Shown piece after piece: positions 1 through 8,782 of a DNA stretch of 16,308 nucleotides (its first letter is position 1; every line of letters starts with the position of its first letter). Origin of the DNA: Frankiales bacterium (GTDB taxonomy: Bacteria > Actinomycetota > Actinomycetes > Mycobacteriales > SCTD01); contig JAODNQ010000275.1 of NCBI GenBank assembly GCA_025464695.1, positions 1 to 16,308 of the forward strand, in the 5' to 3' direction. Both the position numbers and the translations under genes were made by a program. The notes beneath the pieces are model-generated. The model saw nothing but the letters and a program-made list of their open reading frames with translations. It was not told where the DNA came from and did not search any database.

Positions 1-866
1 ACACGCCGATCGCCGCCGCCGCCGCAGCGGCCGTGCGGGTCCTGTCCGGGCGGGGCTTCGAGACCTTCCCCAAGCCCGCGAAGCTGCGGGTCATCACGGT
101 GGCGAACCAGAAGGGCGGCGTCGGCAAGACGACCAGCGCCGTCAACCTCGCTGTCGCGCTGGCCCTGCACGGGGCCGAGGTGCTCGCCATCGACCTCGAC
201 CCGCAGGGCAACGCCAGCACTGCGCTCGGCGTCGAGCACCACGTCGGCACCCCGGACGTCTACAGCGTGCTCGTCGACGGCGCGGCCATCGCCGACGTCG
301 TCCAGCCCGCGGCCGGCGTGCCCCGGCTGCGCTGCGTGCCCGCCACCATCGACCTGGCCGGCGCCGAGATCGAGCTGGTGAGCATGGTCGCCCGCGAGCA
401 CCGGCTCCGGCGCGCGATCGAGGCCTACGTCGCGGCCGAGGGCAAGGACCTCGACTACGTCGTCGTCGACTGCCCGCCCAGCCTGGGGCTGCTCACCGTC
501 AACGCGATGGCGGCCACGCAGGAGGTGCTCATCCCGATCCAGTGCGAGTACTACGCGCTCGAGGGGCTCGGCCAGCTGCTGAAGACGGTCGAGCTCGTGC
601 GGGCGAACCTCAACCCGGTGGTCGCCGTGTCGACGATCCTGCTGACCATGTACGACGGCCGCACCCGGCTGGCCGACCAGGTCGCCGAGCAGGTGCGCAG
701 TCACTTCGGCGACCTCGTGCTCAGTGCGGCCGTGCCGCGCAGCGTCCGGGTGTCGGAGGCGCCGGGGTACGGGCAGTCCGTCGTGACCTACGACCCCGGG
801 TCCCGCGGGGCGCTGGCCTACGTCGAGGCCGCGAAGGAGCTCGCGACGCGGGGAGCGAGCGCGTGA
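1..866 (+). CDS. parA: Chromosome partitioning ATPase ParA (5' end outside window)
   Basis: A deviant-Walker ATPase of the ParA/Soj family, which binds DNA non-specifically in the ATP form and works with ParB to separate origins. Counting from the GTG at 33, Walker A (KGGVGKTT) is at residues 27-34 with the signature lysine K27, the A' motif (DLDPQGN) at 54-60, and Walker B (VVVDCPPS) at 143-150. The frame stays open to the first base of the window (…[14 protein letters not shown]), and an acidic/alanine-rich stretch ahead of the ATPase core is common in actinobacterial ParA. I therefore think the true start lies upstream and the gene is 5'-partial; the in-window alternative is GTG 33, giving 277 aa. 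The stop overlaps the parB start (GTGA), so the two are translationally coupled. The family assignment is secure; only the start is uncertain. Confidence 0.94.
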   Translation, partial: TPIAAAAAAAVRVLSGRGFETFPKPAKLRVITVANQKGGVGKTTSAVNLAVALALHGAEVLAIDLDPQGNASTALGVEHHVGTPDVYSVLVDGAAIADVVQPAAGVPRLRCVPATIDLAGAEIELVSMVAREHRLRRAIEAYVAAEGKDLDYVVVDCPPSLGLLTVNAMAATQEVLIPIQCEYYALEGLGQLLKTVELVRANLNPVVAVSTILLTMYDGRTRLADQVAEQVRSHFGDLVLSAAVPRSVRVSEAPGYGQSVVTYDPGSRGALAYVEAAKELATRGASA

Positions 867-1750
867 GCAAGCCCCAGGGCGGGCTCGGCCGCGGCATCAG
901 CGCCCTCATCCCCACCGGCCCGACGCCGCCCCCGCAGCCCGCCGGCGCGCGCTTCGTGGAGCTGCCGCTCGACGCCATCACGCCCAACGCCGTCCAGCCG
1001 CGGTCGCACTTCGACGAGGAGGCCCTGGCCGAGCTCGTCCACAGCATCCGCGAGGTCGGGCTGCTCCAGCCCGTCGTCGTGCGCGAGACCGCGCCGGGCG
1101 CCTACGAGCTGGTCATGGGCGAGCGCCGCTGGCGGGCGTCCCGGGAAGCCGGTCTCGACCGCATCCCCGCCATCGTCCGGCAGACCGCCGACGACGACAT
1201 GCTCCGCGACGCGCTGCTGGAGAACCTGCACCGCAGCCAGCTCAACCCGCTCGAGGAGGCCGCGGCCTACAGCCAGCTGCTCGCGGACTTCGGCGCCACG
1301 CACGAGGAGCTGGCCCAGCGGATCGGCCGCAGCCGGCCGCAGATCAGCAACACGCTGCGCCTGCTCGGGCTGCCGCCCGCGGTCCAGCGCCGGGTCGCCG
1401 CCGGCGTGCTCAGCGCCGGCCACGCGAGGGCCATCCTCGGTCTGCCGACGGCGGAGGCCCAGGAGGCGATGGCGGCGCGGGTCGTGGCCGAGGGCATGAG
1501 CGTGCGTGCCGTCGAGGAAGCCGTGGCGCTCGCGGGGAGCGAGCCCGACGACGCCGCGCCCCGCCGCAAGGCCCGCACGCAGCCGCCCGTCGAGTACGCC
1601 GTCGTCGCCGACCGGCTCGCCGACCGGCTCGAGACCCGGGTCCGGGTCGACGGCGGTGCGGGCCGCAAGGGCCGGATCGTCGTGGAGTTCGGTGGGCCGG
1701 AGGACCTGCAGCGGATCCTCGCGGTGCTCGGAGACGCTCCTCCGACCTAG
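863..1750 (+). CDS. parB: Chromosome partitioning protein ParB (CTP-dependent DNA clamp)
   Basis: A 295-aa ParB/Spo0J, which loads at parS, slides as a CTP-bound clamp and stimulates ParA. The N-terminus carries the short ParA-activating segment [10 protein letters not shown] (8-17). The ParB/Srx nucleotide-binding part follows at about 31-135, with GERRWRA (86-92, the CTP-binding arginine motif) and [14 protein letters not shown] (120-133). The parS-reading helix-turn-helix lies around 146-168 ([20 protein letters not shown]). The last 60 residues after a basic linker would be the dimerisation domain. The GTG start at 863 overlaps the parA stop, and GGGGAG lies upstream. Length and motif order are normal. 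No parS-like 16-mer (core TTCACGTGAA) was found in the window. Confidence 0.96.
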   Translation: MSKPQGGLGRGISALIPTGPTPPPQPAGARFVELPLDAITPNAVQPRSHFDEEALAELVHSIREVGLLQPVVVRETAPGAYELVMGERRWRASREAGLDRIPAIVRQTADDDMLRDALLENLHRSQLNPLEEAAAYSQLLADFGATHEELAQRIGRSRPQISNTLRLLGLPPAVQRRVAAGVLSAGHARAILGLPTAEAQEAMAARVVAEGMSVRAVEEAVALAGSEPDDAAPRRKARTQPPVEYAVVADRLADRLETRVRVDGGAGRKGRIVVEFGGPEDLQRILAVLGDAPPT

Positions 1751-1887
1751 CGGGCCTCCAGTCGTGCGGGAGCGGTGCCGAGAGCAGTGCGACGGCCGTA
1801 CCGCGTGACCTCGTCGGGACTCCCGGCGGGCAGGGGTGCGGTCCGGCCGCGCTCCGCGTCCGTGTCCCGCCGAGAGGTCCGCCCGTC

Positions 1888-4800
1888 GTGCTCCCAGGTC
1901 TGCTCCCGCGTCGCCCGAGCCGGACGGCTCCCTCGGCGGGACGCCTGGGCCGCGGCGTGCTCGCGCTGTCCCTGCTGGTCGCACCGCTCAGCCTGCTCGG
2001 CGCGGCGCCGGCCGAGGCGGCGTCGAGCCTGACGATCAGGCCCACCACCTGGGACGTGATCGGCATCGACAGCAACGACCCGAGCACCGGCCCGGACGTG
2101 TTCCCCGTCGGTGCCCGGATCTGCAACACCGGGACGACCCCCGCGACGGGGACCACGGCGGACCTGCTGTTCGGCGGCGACAAGGTGGTCGACGACCCGT
2201 ACCTCTCGGTGCAGGGCGCGACCACGGTGGCCCTCGGGGACCTCGCCCCCGGAGCCTGCGCCGACGCCTCCTTCGGCATCCAGGTCCAGCGCACGACCCT
2301 CGCGTTCGACACCACGCAGCGCTACACGATCGTGGCCGGCTCGACGAGCGGCCCGTCGGTCAGCACCCCCGCGGACCGCCAACTGTACGTCGAGCACCTG
2401 ATCTCGCAGAACCGCAACGACGTGCAGACGGTGACCGGACCCTCCACGGTCTACGTCGGCGGCACCTACACCTACCGGGTCACGGCCTCCACGGCGACGC
2501 AGGGCTACGAGCAGCTCGAGTCGTTCCTGACGTTCCCGAACACGGTCTTCCGGCTGCTGTCGACCAGGGCCACCTACGCCTCGCCCGCCGGCGCCACGAA
2601 CGACCTCCTCTACGCCGACGCCTGCGGCTGGGATCCCGTCATCGGCCTCACGCCCCCGCAGGGCACGTACCTGTCGTGCCTGGACACCTCCGTCCCGGAC
2701 CGGTTCGCCGGCGGCAAGGCCGGGGGCGACATCACGATGGAGTACGTCGTCAGGGTGATCGCTCCCGGGTCCGGGACCCTGTCGAGCCTGGTCTACGACT
2801 ACTCCGGCTCCTCGTTCCACTACAACGGCGACTACGGCACCGGCACGAACGCGCTGCCGTTCACCGCCGTCGACAGCGACCTCGCCGTCACCAAGGAGCA
2901 CGTCGGGACCTTCCAGCGGGGCTCCTCCGCCAGCTACACGATCACCACCACCAACGTCGGCTCCGCGGCGGTCGACGGTCCGCTGACCGTCACCGACACC
3001 CTGCCGCCCGGCATGACCTTCGTCGCGGGCACCGGCGCCGGCTACAGCTGCGGAGCCCGCGGTCAGGTCGTCACCTGCACTCTCACGGGTCCGACGGCGT
3101 CCGGGCAGCGGCGTCCGCTGCTGCTGACGGTCGACGTCGGCACCGGGACCGCCGATCCGTCCACGAACACCGCGGCCGTCGCTCCGGCCCCCTTCGAGTC
3201 CGACACCACGAACAACACCGCCCGCGACGTGACCGCCGTCAACAGCGCGCCGGTCGCCGCCCCCGACGCCGTCACCACCTCGCAGGGGGAGGCGGTCACG
3301 CTCGACCCGCGCCTCGGCGACACGGACCCCGACCCCGCCGACCGGCTGATCCTCACGGGGCCCCTCACCCGTACGGCCACCGCCCACGGGTCGGTCCTGT
3401 GCACCGCCACGAGCTGCACGTACACCCCGGCCCGCGGGTACGTCGGCCCGGACACCTTCTCGTACCAGGTCACCGACGGCCGGGGCGGCACGTCGTCCGC
3501 CGTCGTCACGGTCCAGGTCCTCGACCGGGTCCCCGGCTTCGACGACACCGTGGCAGCCAACACCGCGCAGACCGCCGTCGCCGGCAGCGGCAGCTACGCC
3601 CGCCTCGTGGCCACCGACCCCGACGCCGACGACGTCCTCTCCTACGCGCTCGCCCCGACCAGCGCGCCGCTGCCGGCCGGCGTCACCCTGACCCCGGACG
3701 GCCGGCTCCTCGGCAGCCCGACGACGCCCGGCACCTACCCCGTGACGGTGGTGGTCGACGACGGCAAGGGCGGCAGCGACACCACGACCCTGACGCTCAC
3801 CGTCACCGACCCGGGCACCGCGCAGGTCGGGGACCTGGTCTTCGCCGACCTGGACGGCGACGGTGCGCGCGACGTCGGCGAGCCCGGCCTGTCCGGCGCG
3901 ACCGTGGTCGTGAGCCAGGGTGGCAGCCGGGTCGCGACTGCGACGACGGGGCCGGACGGCAGCTACGCCGTCGCCGGCCTGCTCGCCGGCACGTACACGG
4001 TGACGCTGACACCGCCGGCCGGCTACACGGCGACGACGCCCTCCTCGCTCACCCGGACAGTGGGGGCCGGGTCGACCGTGACCGATGCCGACTTCGGCGC
4101 GCAGGCGCAGCAGGGCACGGTGGTCGTCACCGTGTTCTCCGACTACGACCGGGACGGCACGCAGACCGCCGGGGAGACCGTGCGGCCCGGGACGACCGTC
4201 ACGGCCACCCCGGTGTCGGGTCCACCGACGGTCCTCGTCACGACGAACACCGGCGACGTCGTCCTCACGCTCGACGCGGGCACGTACACGCTCACCGCGA
4301 CCACCGGTCCCGGGCAGCTGGTCACCACAGGTCCGCTCACCGTCGTCGTCGCCCCGGGCTCGAGCACGACGGGCCTCGCGATCGGGATCGACGAGGACCG
4401 CGCGCCGGTGGCGGTCGACGACGCCGCGACCACGCCCCGCGGTACCGCCCTGACCCTCGACCCCCGAGTGCTCGACACCGACCCCGACGGCGACCCGCTG
4501 TCCGTGGTGCCGCAGCCGCCGACCCGCACCGCCCACGGCTCGGTCACCTGCACCGCGACCAGCTGCACCTACACGCCGGACGCCGGCTTCGAGGGCACCG
4601 ACAGCTTCCTGTACACGGTCGAGGACGGGGTCTCCGTCGGGCAGCAGAGCCTGCGCGACACCGGGCTCGTGACGGTGACGGTCACCGGCCCCGGGAACGC
4701 CCCGCCGGCGTTCACCGCGGCGGCCGCCAACGACGCGCAGACCGTCGGCGTCGGTGCCCCGCTCACGCCGCTCGAGGCGACCGACCCCGACGGGGACCGG

Positions 4801-7800
4801 TTGACCTACGCGGTCACCGGCGGCGCCCTGCCCGCGGGCGTCACCCTGGCTGCCGACGGCACCTTCTCGGGCCGCCCGACCACCCCCGGCACCACGACCG
4901 CGGTCGTCACCGTGTCCGACGGCCAGGGCGGCACGGCCACCACCTCGTTGCAGGTCGTCGTCGTGGGCGGCACCCTCGGCGACCTCGTGTTCGACGACGC
5001 CGACGGCGACGGCGTGCAGGACGCGGGCGAGGCCGGGTACCCGACGCCCGTCCTCGTGACCCTGCGCAGCGCCACCGGCACCGTGGCGACGACCACGACA
5101 GCGACCGACGGCAGCTACTCCTTCGCCGGCCTCGCTGCCGGTGACTACAGCGTGGCGCTGTCCGGCCTGCCGGCCGGCACTGTCGTCACCAGCAGCCCGG
5201 GCACGGTCACCGTGGCGACGGGCCAGACGCGGGACGACGTCGACCTCGGGGTGCAGCAGCGGACGGCCGACGTGCCGGTCCTGCTGTTCCGCGACGACGA
5301 CGGCGACGGCGTCCAGGACGCCGGCGAGCCCGGCCTCGCGGGAGGCTCCGTCACCCTGACGGGCCCCGGGTCGCCCGGACCGCGGCAGACCGGGCCCGAC
5401 GGCACGACCACGTTCTCCGGCCTCGCGGCCGGCAGCTGGACGGTCACCGTCGTGGCGCCCGCCGGCACCGCCTTCACCGTGCCCGCCACCACGGGGAGCG
5501 CCGCCAGCCGGACCGTCGTGCTGTCCGCCGGCACCCCGGCCGCACCCCAGGTGTTCGGGGTCCGGGCGCTCGGGGTCCCGACGCCCACCGCGGCCCCGGT
5601 CGCCGTCGACGACCTCGCGACCACCGACGCCGGGGTGCCTGTCACCACCGACGTCCTGACGAACGACACCGACGCCGACGGCGACCGGCTCGCGGTCACC
5701 AGCCCGCGCAGCACCACCGTGACGGCGCAGGGTGGCAGCGTCACCTGCACCGCCACCAGCTGCACCTACACGCCGGCCCCCGGGTTCGTCGGTGCCGACG
5801 CCTACGGCTACACCGTCGACGACGGCCACGGGGGCACGGACACGGGCACGGTCAACGTCACGGTGCGCCCGCCGACAGCCCCGGGCGGTACGCCCGTCGC
5901 GCCCCCCGTCGCGCGGGACGACACCTACACGGTGCCCGCGGGCGCCAGGACAGCCCTCCCCGTCCTGCTCAACGACACGGCCGCCGGGGGCGGCGCGGTG
6001 ACCGTGGTCAGCAGCACGACGCCGGCCACCGGCACCGTCAGCTGCACCGCCACCGGCTGCAGCTACGACGCTCCCGCCGGTGCCGCGGGCGACGTGGTCA
6101 CGTTCGACTACACGGTCGAGGACAGCGCCGGGCAGCGCGACACTGCCACGGTCACCGTGACGGTCGCGGCGGCACCGACCCCCGTCGACCCGCCGCCGGC
6201 CTTCACCGCCGCGCCGGCCAACACCACCCAGACCGTCGCGGTCGGGTCGCCGCTGTCCCCGGTCGTGGCCACCGACGACCGCAGCCCGGTCACCTACAGC
6301 GTCGACCCCACCACCCTGCCGCCCGGGGTCACCGGCATCGACCCCGCGACCGGTGCGTTCCGCGGCACCCCGACGACGCCGGGCACCTACCCGGTCGTGG
6401 TCACCGCGACGGCGGGTGGCGGCAGCGCGACCACGACCCTGACGGTCGTGGTCCCCGACAGGGCGCCCGTCGCGGCCGACGACGCGGCCACCACCCCGGC
6501 CGGCACGCCCGTCGTGGTCGAGGTGCTCGCGAACGACACCGATGCGGACCCGGGCCAGCAGCTGACCGTCGTCGCCGTCTCCGTCCCCAGCTCCGGCTCG
6601 GTCAGCTGCACCGCTGCCGGCCAGTGCACCTACGTCCCCGGCGCGACGACCGGCGCCGCGACGTTCACCTACACCGTGAGCGACGGGGCAGGCCGGACCG
6701 GGACGGCGACCGTGACCGTGACCGTGACGGCTGCGACCGCACCGGTCACGCCGCCGACCGGCCCGCCGCTGCCGCCTGCGGCGCCGGGCACGGCGTCCCC
6801 GAGCCCCGACCCGGGTCCGTCGCCCACCCCCGCTCCGGACGTGCCGGGGAGCTCGTCGCCCTCGCCCAGCCCGAGCCCCACGCCCAGCCCGACCCCCTCG
6901 CTCACCACCTCGACGTCGACCCCGAGCGTCGCCCCGTCCCCGTCCCCGTCCGCGAGCACGACGACGTCGGCGTCCTCGACCGCGACGCCGGCTCCGACCG
7001 CAACGCCGTCTCCGACCGCAAGCCCGTCTCCTACCGCGACCCCGTCTCGGAGCGCGTCCCCGTCCGCGTCCCCGTCCTCGTCCGCGGTGCCCAGCCCGAC
7101 CCCGTCGGCATCCTCGACCGCCCTGCCGACCCCGACCCCGACCCCGACCCCGGCTGGGGGCAACCGCGCGCCGGTTGCGCGCGACGACGCCGCGCGGACC
7201 ACCGCGGGCACGGCCGTGACGATCCCGCTGCTGGGCAACGACGACGACCCGGACGGCGACCCGCTCGTCCTGACCCTGTCGAGCCGGCCGGCCCGCGGGA
7301 CGGTGCTCTGCACCCGGACCGCCTGCACCTACGAGCCGGCCGCCGGGTCCACCGGCACCGACGCGTTCACCTACACGGTGGAGGACGGGAAGGGCGGCAC
7401 CGACAGCGCGACGGTCACCGTCACCGTCACCGTCACGGCCGGCCCGCCCGGGCAGGCCGGCCCGGGCACCGGCAGCACCGGTGACGGCGGCAGGAGCGGC
7501 GGCACGAGTCGCGGCGGGACGAAGGACGGCGCTGCGGCCGACGGCGCCACGGCGGCGGACGGTGCGACGGCGGGCAGCGGACCCGGCGGCACCGGCACGG
7601 GGGCTGGTCCGGGGTCAGGTACGGCCGGCGGCCCGGGCAGAGGCACCGGCACGGGCGGGACCGGCCCGAGCTCGGCCACGTCGGCCGGCAGCACCGGCGC
7701 CGGTCGCGGCCTTCCCCGCACGGGCTCCGACGTCGGCCTGCTGGGTCTGGCCGGCGGGCTGATGGTCCTGCTCGGCGGGGCCGTGATCGCGACGGTCCGC

Positions 7801-7830
7801 CCGACCCGGCGCCGGCTGACCACGGCGTAG
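1888..7830 (+). CDS. Giant multidomain LPXTG cell-wall-anchored surface protein
   Basis: A 1980-aa exported protein. A basic N-terminus and hydrophobic stretch (about 22-42) end in AEA|AS, a signal peptidase I site near residue 45. After a unique N-terminal region of about 280 aa comes a DUF11 domain (about 330-450). Domains then run Ig/cadherin-like (453-545), putative-Ig (546-642), SdrD_B-like (643-742), SdrD_B-like (743-837), and the same four types again at 838-936, 937-1026, 1027-1124 and 1125-1234. Two more cadherin-like Ig domains (1235, 1338), a putative-Ig (1434) and another cadherin-like domain (1524) follow. Next are a Pro/Ser/Thr stalk (about 1618-1755), a last cadherin-like domain (1759-1852), a Gly-rich linker, LPRTG (1942-1946), a hydrophobic helix and an RRR tail. 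The SdrD_B-like domains carry DxDGDGxxDxGE calcium-loop motifs. Sortase would link it to peptidoglycan; an adhesive or scaffold role is inferred. The GTG start has GAGAGG upstream. No sortase gene is in the window. Confidence 0.9.
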   Translation: MLPGLLPRRPSRTAPSAGRLGRGVLALSLLVAPLSLLGAAPAEAASSLTIRPTTWDVIGIDSNDPSTGPDVFPVGARICNTGTTPATGTTADLLFGGDKVVDDPYLSVQGATTVALGDLAPGACADASFGIQVQRTTLAFDTTQRYTIVAGSTSGPSVSTPADRQLYVEHLISQNRNDVQTVTGPSTVYVGGTYTYRVTASTATQGYEQLESFLTFPNTVFRLLSTRATYASPAGATNDLLYADACGWDPVIGLTPPQGTYLSCLDTSVPDRFAGGKAGGDITMEYVVRVIAPGSGTLSSLVYDYSGSSFHYNGDYGTGTNALPFTAVDSDLAVTKEHVGTFQRGSSASYTITTTNVGSAAVDGPLTVTDTLPPGMTFVAGTGAGYSCGARGQVVTCTLTGPTASGQRRPLLLTVDVGTGTADPSTNTAAVAPAPFESDTTNNTARDVTAVNSAPVAAPDAVTTSQGEAVTLDPRLGDTDPDPADRLILTGPLTRTATAHGSVLCTATSCTYTPARGYVGPDTFSYQVTDGRGGTSSAVVTVQVLDRVPGFDDTVAANTAQTAVAGSGSYARLVATDPDADDVLSYALAPTSAPLPAGVTLTPDGRLLGSPTTPGTYPVTVVVDDGKGGSDTTTLTLTVTDPGTAQVGDLVFADLDGDGARDVGEPGLSGATVVVSQGGSRVATATTGPDGSYAVAGLLAGTYTVTLTPPAGYTATTPSSLTRTVGAGSTVTDADFGAQAQQGTVVVTVFSDYDRDGTQTAGETVRPGTTVTATPVSGPPTVLVTTNTGDVVLTLDAGTYTLTATTGPGQLVTTGPLTVVVAPGSSTTGLAIGIDEDRAPVAVDDAATTPRGTALTLDPRVLDTDPDGDPLSVVPQPPTRTAHGSVTCTATSCTYTPDAGFEGTDSFLYTVEDGVSVGQQSLRDTGLVTVTVTGPGNAPPAFTAAAANDAQTVGVGAPLTPLEATDPDGDRLTYAVTGGALPAGVTLAADGTFSGRPTTPGTTTAVVTVSDGQGGTATTSLQVVVVGGTLGDLVFDDADGDGVQDAGEAGYPTPVLVTLRSATGTVATTTTATDGSYSFAGLAAGDYSVALSGLPAGTVVTSSPGTVTVATGQTRDDVDLGVQQRTADVPVLLFRDDDGDGVQDAGEPGLAGGSVTLTGPGSPGPRQTGPDGTTTFSGLAAGSWTVTVVAPAGTAFTVPATTGSAASRTVVLSAGTPAAPQVFGVRALGVPTPTAAPVAVDDLATTDAGVPVTTDVLTNDTDADGDRLAVTSPRSTTVTAQGGSVTCTATSCTYTPAPGFVGADAYGYTVDDGHGGTDTGTVNVTVRPPTAPGGTPVAPPVARDDTYTVPAGARTALPVLLNDTAAGGGAVTVVSSTTPATGTVSCTATGCSYDAPAGAAGDVVTFDYTVEDSAGQRDTATVTVTVAAAPTPVDPPPAFTAAPANTTQTVAVGSPLSPVVATDDRSPVTYSVDPTTLPPGVTGIDPATGAFRGTPTTPGTYPVVVTATAGGGSATTTLTVVVPDRAPVAADDAATTPAGTPVVVEVLANDTDADPGQQLTVVAVSVPSSGSVSCTAAGQCTYVPGATTGAATFTYTVSDGAGRTGTATVTVTVTAATAPVTPPTGPPLPPAAPGTASPSPDPGPSPTPAPDVPGSSSPSPSPSPTPSPTPSLTTSTSTPSVAPSPSPSASTTTSASSTATPAPTATPSPTASPSPTATPSRSASPSASPSSSAVPSPTPSASSTALPTPTPTPTPAGGNRAPVARDDAARTTAGTAVTIPLLGNDDDPDGDPLVLTLSSRPARGTVLCTRTACTYEPAAGSTGTDAFTYTVEDGKGGTDSATVTVTVTVTAGPPGQAGPGTGSTGDGGRSGGTSRGGTKDGAAADGATAADGATAGSGPGGTGTGAGPGSGTAGGPGRGTGTGGTGPSSATSAGSTGAGRGLPRTGSDVGLLGLAGGLMVLLGGAVIATVRPTRRRLTTA
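3241..4398 (+). repeat. Four-domain block, copy 1, inside the surface protein gene
   Basis: It encodes residues 452-837: cadherin-like Ig, putative-Ig, SdrD_B-like, SdrD_B-like. The same order follows immediately in copy 2 at nearly the same length (386 versus 397 aa). Matching landmarks are APVAAPDA/APVAVDDA, CTATSCTYTP, LPAGVTL…SPTTPGT/RPTTPGT and VGDLVFADLDGDG/LGDLVFDDADGDG. The copies are diverged in sequence, so this reads as an old block duplication. Confidence 0.7.
4399..5589 (+). repeat. Four-domain block, copy 2, inside the surface protein gene
   Basis: It encodes residues 838-1234 with the same four-domain order as copy 1. Its two SdrD_B-like units share a nearly identical stretch (DGDGVQDAGE, near 5002 and 5302), suggesting a later local duplication or gene conversion between them. 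Confidence 0.7.
6739..7161 (+). repeat. Low-complexity Pro/Ser/Thr stalk with short tandem repeats
   Basis: This part of the surface protein gene encodes about 140 residues dominated by P, S, T and A in SPSP, SPTP and TPTP runs. At 7126-7149 the DNA is four exact tandem copies of CCGACC (encoding Pro-Thr). Such stalks are usually extended and can be O-glycosylated. Here it lies between two folded domains rather than directly before the wall anchor. Tandem hexamers keep frame when their number changes. Confidence 0.75.
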
Positions 7831-7841
7831 GTCGGTCCTAC
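7827..7841. terminator. Short hairpin spanning both convergent stop codons (weak candidate terminator)
   Basis: GTAGG, then a TCGGT loop, then CCTAC form a perfect 5-bp stem. It contains the TAG of the surface protein gene (7828-7830) and the TAG of the ligase gene (7838-7840 on the minus strand). The two genes converge with only 7 bases between them. There is no T-tract and the stem is short, so termination here is a guess from position. Confidence 0.25.
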
Positions 7842-8782
7842 CGGGCCGCGGCCTGCTCCAGCAGCTCCCGGAGCAGGCCGCCGAAGGACAGCGACGCCGC
7901 CTCGACAGCCATGGGCAGCAGCGACGTCTCGGTCATCCCCGGCGCGACGTTGACCTCGAGCAGGTGGCCCTGGCCGTCGGCGTCGACGATGAGGTCGGCG
8001 CGGGACAGGTCGCGCAGCCCGAGCGCGACGTGGGCGTCGACCGCGAGCCGTCCGACGGCGGCGGCCACCTCCTCCGTGAGCCGGGCCGGGGCGAAGTACT
8101 CGGTCGAGCCGGCGGTGTACCGGGCGGTGTAGTCGTAGACGCCGGACAGCGGCCGCACCTCGACGGCGGGCAGCGCCCGGGGGCCCTCCCCGGTGTCGAC
8201 CACGGTGACCGCGACCTCGACGCCCTCGACGAAGCGCTCGACCAGGGCTGCCTCCCCGTAGGAGAAGCACTGCACCATGGCGGCGGGGAGGTCCTCGGCC
8301 TTGTCGACGGCGGAGCAGCCGAGCGCGGAGCCGCCCCGGGCGGGCTTGACCATGAGCGGCAGCCCGAGCCGGGCGACCAGCCGGTCGAGCACCGCGCCGG
8401 CGCCCAGCTCGCGGAAGGCGGCGTGCGGCAGGACGACGGAGTCCGGTGTGCGGAGGCCGGCGCGACGGACCAGCGTCTTCGCGGTCGGCTTGTCCCAGGC
8501 GGCGCGGCAGGCCTCCGGCGCGGAGCCGACGTAGGGCAGCCCGACGAGGTCGAGCACCTCGCGCAGCGCCCCGTCCTCCCCGGCACCGCCGTGCAGCGCC
8601 ACGACCGCGGCGTCGTACGTGTGCTCGGCGAGGTGGGCGAGCAGGCCGGCGTCGGCGTCGCGGACCACCGCGTCGACGCCCTCGTGCTTGAGCGCGTCGG
8701 CCACGCGGCGGCCGGACTTCAGCGAGACGTCCCGCTCGTGGCTGAGCCCGCCGGCGAGGACGAGGTAGCGGGGGGTGGTCAT
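7838..8782 (-). CDS. D-alanine-D-alanine ligase homologue (ATP-grasp)
   Basis: A 314-aa ATP-grasp enzyme of the Ddl family, which joins two D-alanines with ATP in the cytoplasm to supply the end of the peptidoglycan stem peptide. Visible landmarks are SHERDVSLKSG (14-24, with the D-Ala-binding glutamate), HGGAGEDG (64-71), VKPARGGSALG (145-155, ATP-binding lysine and active-site loop serine), YDYTARY (216-222), and the Mg-binding end with D263 and LEVNVAPGMT (275-284). Length matches the family. The ATG overlaps the aminotransferase stop (ATGA), so translation is coupled; longer upstream starts would overlap the aminotransferase heavily. It lies next to parAB rather than in a division/cell-wall cluster, so a second ligase elsewhere in the genome is possible. 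For that reason I give no ddl symbol. Confidence 0.9.
   Translation of the reverse strand: MTTPRYLVLAGGLSHERDVSLKSGRRVADALKHEGVDAVVRDADAGLLAHLAEHTYDAAVVALHGGAGEDGALREVLDLVGLPYVGSAPEACRAAWDKPTAKTLVRRAGLRTPDSVVLPHAAFRELGAGAVLDRLVARLGLPLMVKPARGGSALGCSAVDKAEDLPAAMVQCFSYGEAALVERFVEGVEVAVTVVDTGEGPRALPAVEVRPLSGVYDYTARYTAGSTEYFAPARLTEEVAAAVGRLAVDAHVALGLRDLSRADLIVDADGQGHLLEVNVAPGMTETSLLPMAVEAASLSFGGLLRELLEQAAAR

Noticed and set aside
1751..1887. Promoter or terminator between parB and the surface protein gene
   Set aside because: No stem-loop with a T-tract and no credible -35/-10 pair was found; only a modest GAGAGG ribosome binding site ahead of GTG 1888.
1836..5144. A 1102-codon plus-strand frame overlapping the surface protein gene
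   Set aside because: Arg/His/Pro-rich shadow of the true frame; the true frame carries a signal peptide, recognisable domains and an LPXTG signal.
1747..5829. A 1360-codon open frame on the minus strand antisense to the surface protein gene
   Set aside because: Its product is a monotonous R/G/A/V-rich string without domains. Long antisense frames are expected opposite GC-rich genes with G/C-biased third positions, and it also runs into the parB end.
7414..7437. Four tandem GTCACC-type units as a possible regulatory repeat or CRISPR-like array
   Set aside because: They simply encode a Thr-Val β-strand at the end of an Ig domain; there are no spacers and no cas genes.
7371..8270. A 299-codon minus-strand frame across the end of the surface protein gene and the ligase gene
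   Set aside because: It is a shadow spanning two well-supported genes and shows no domain or start signal.
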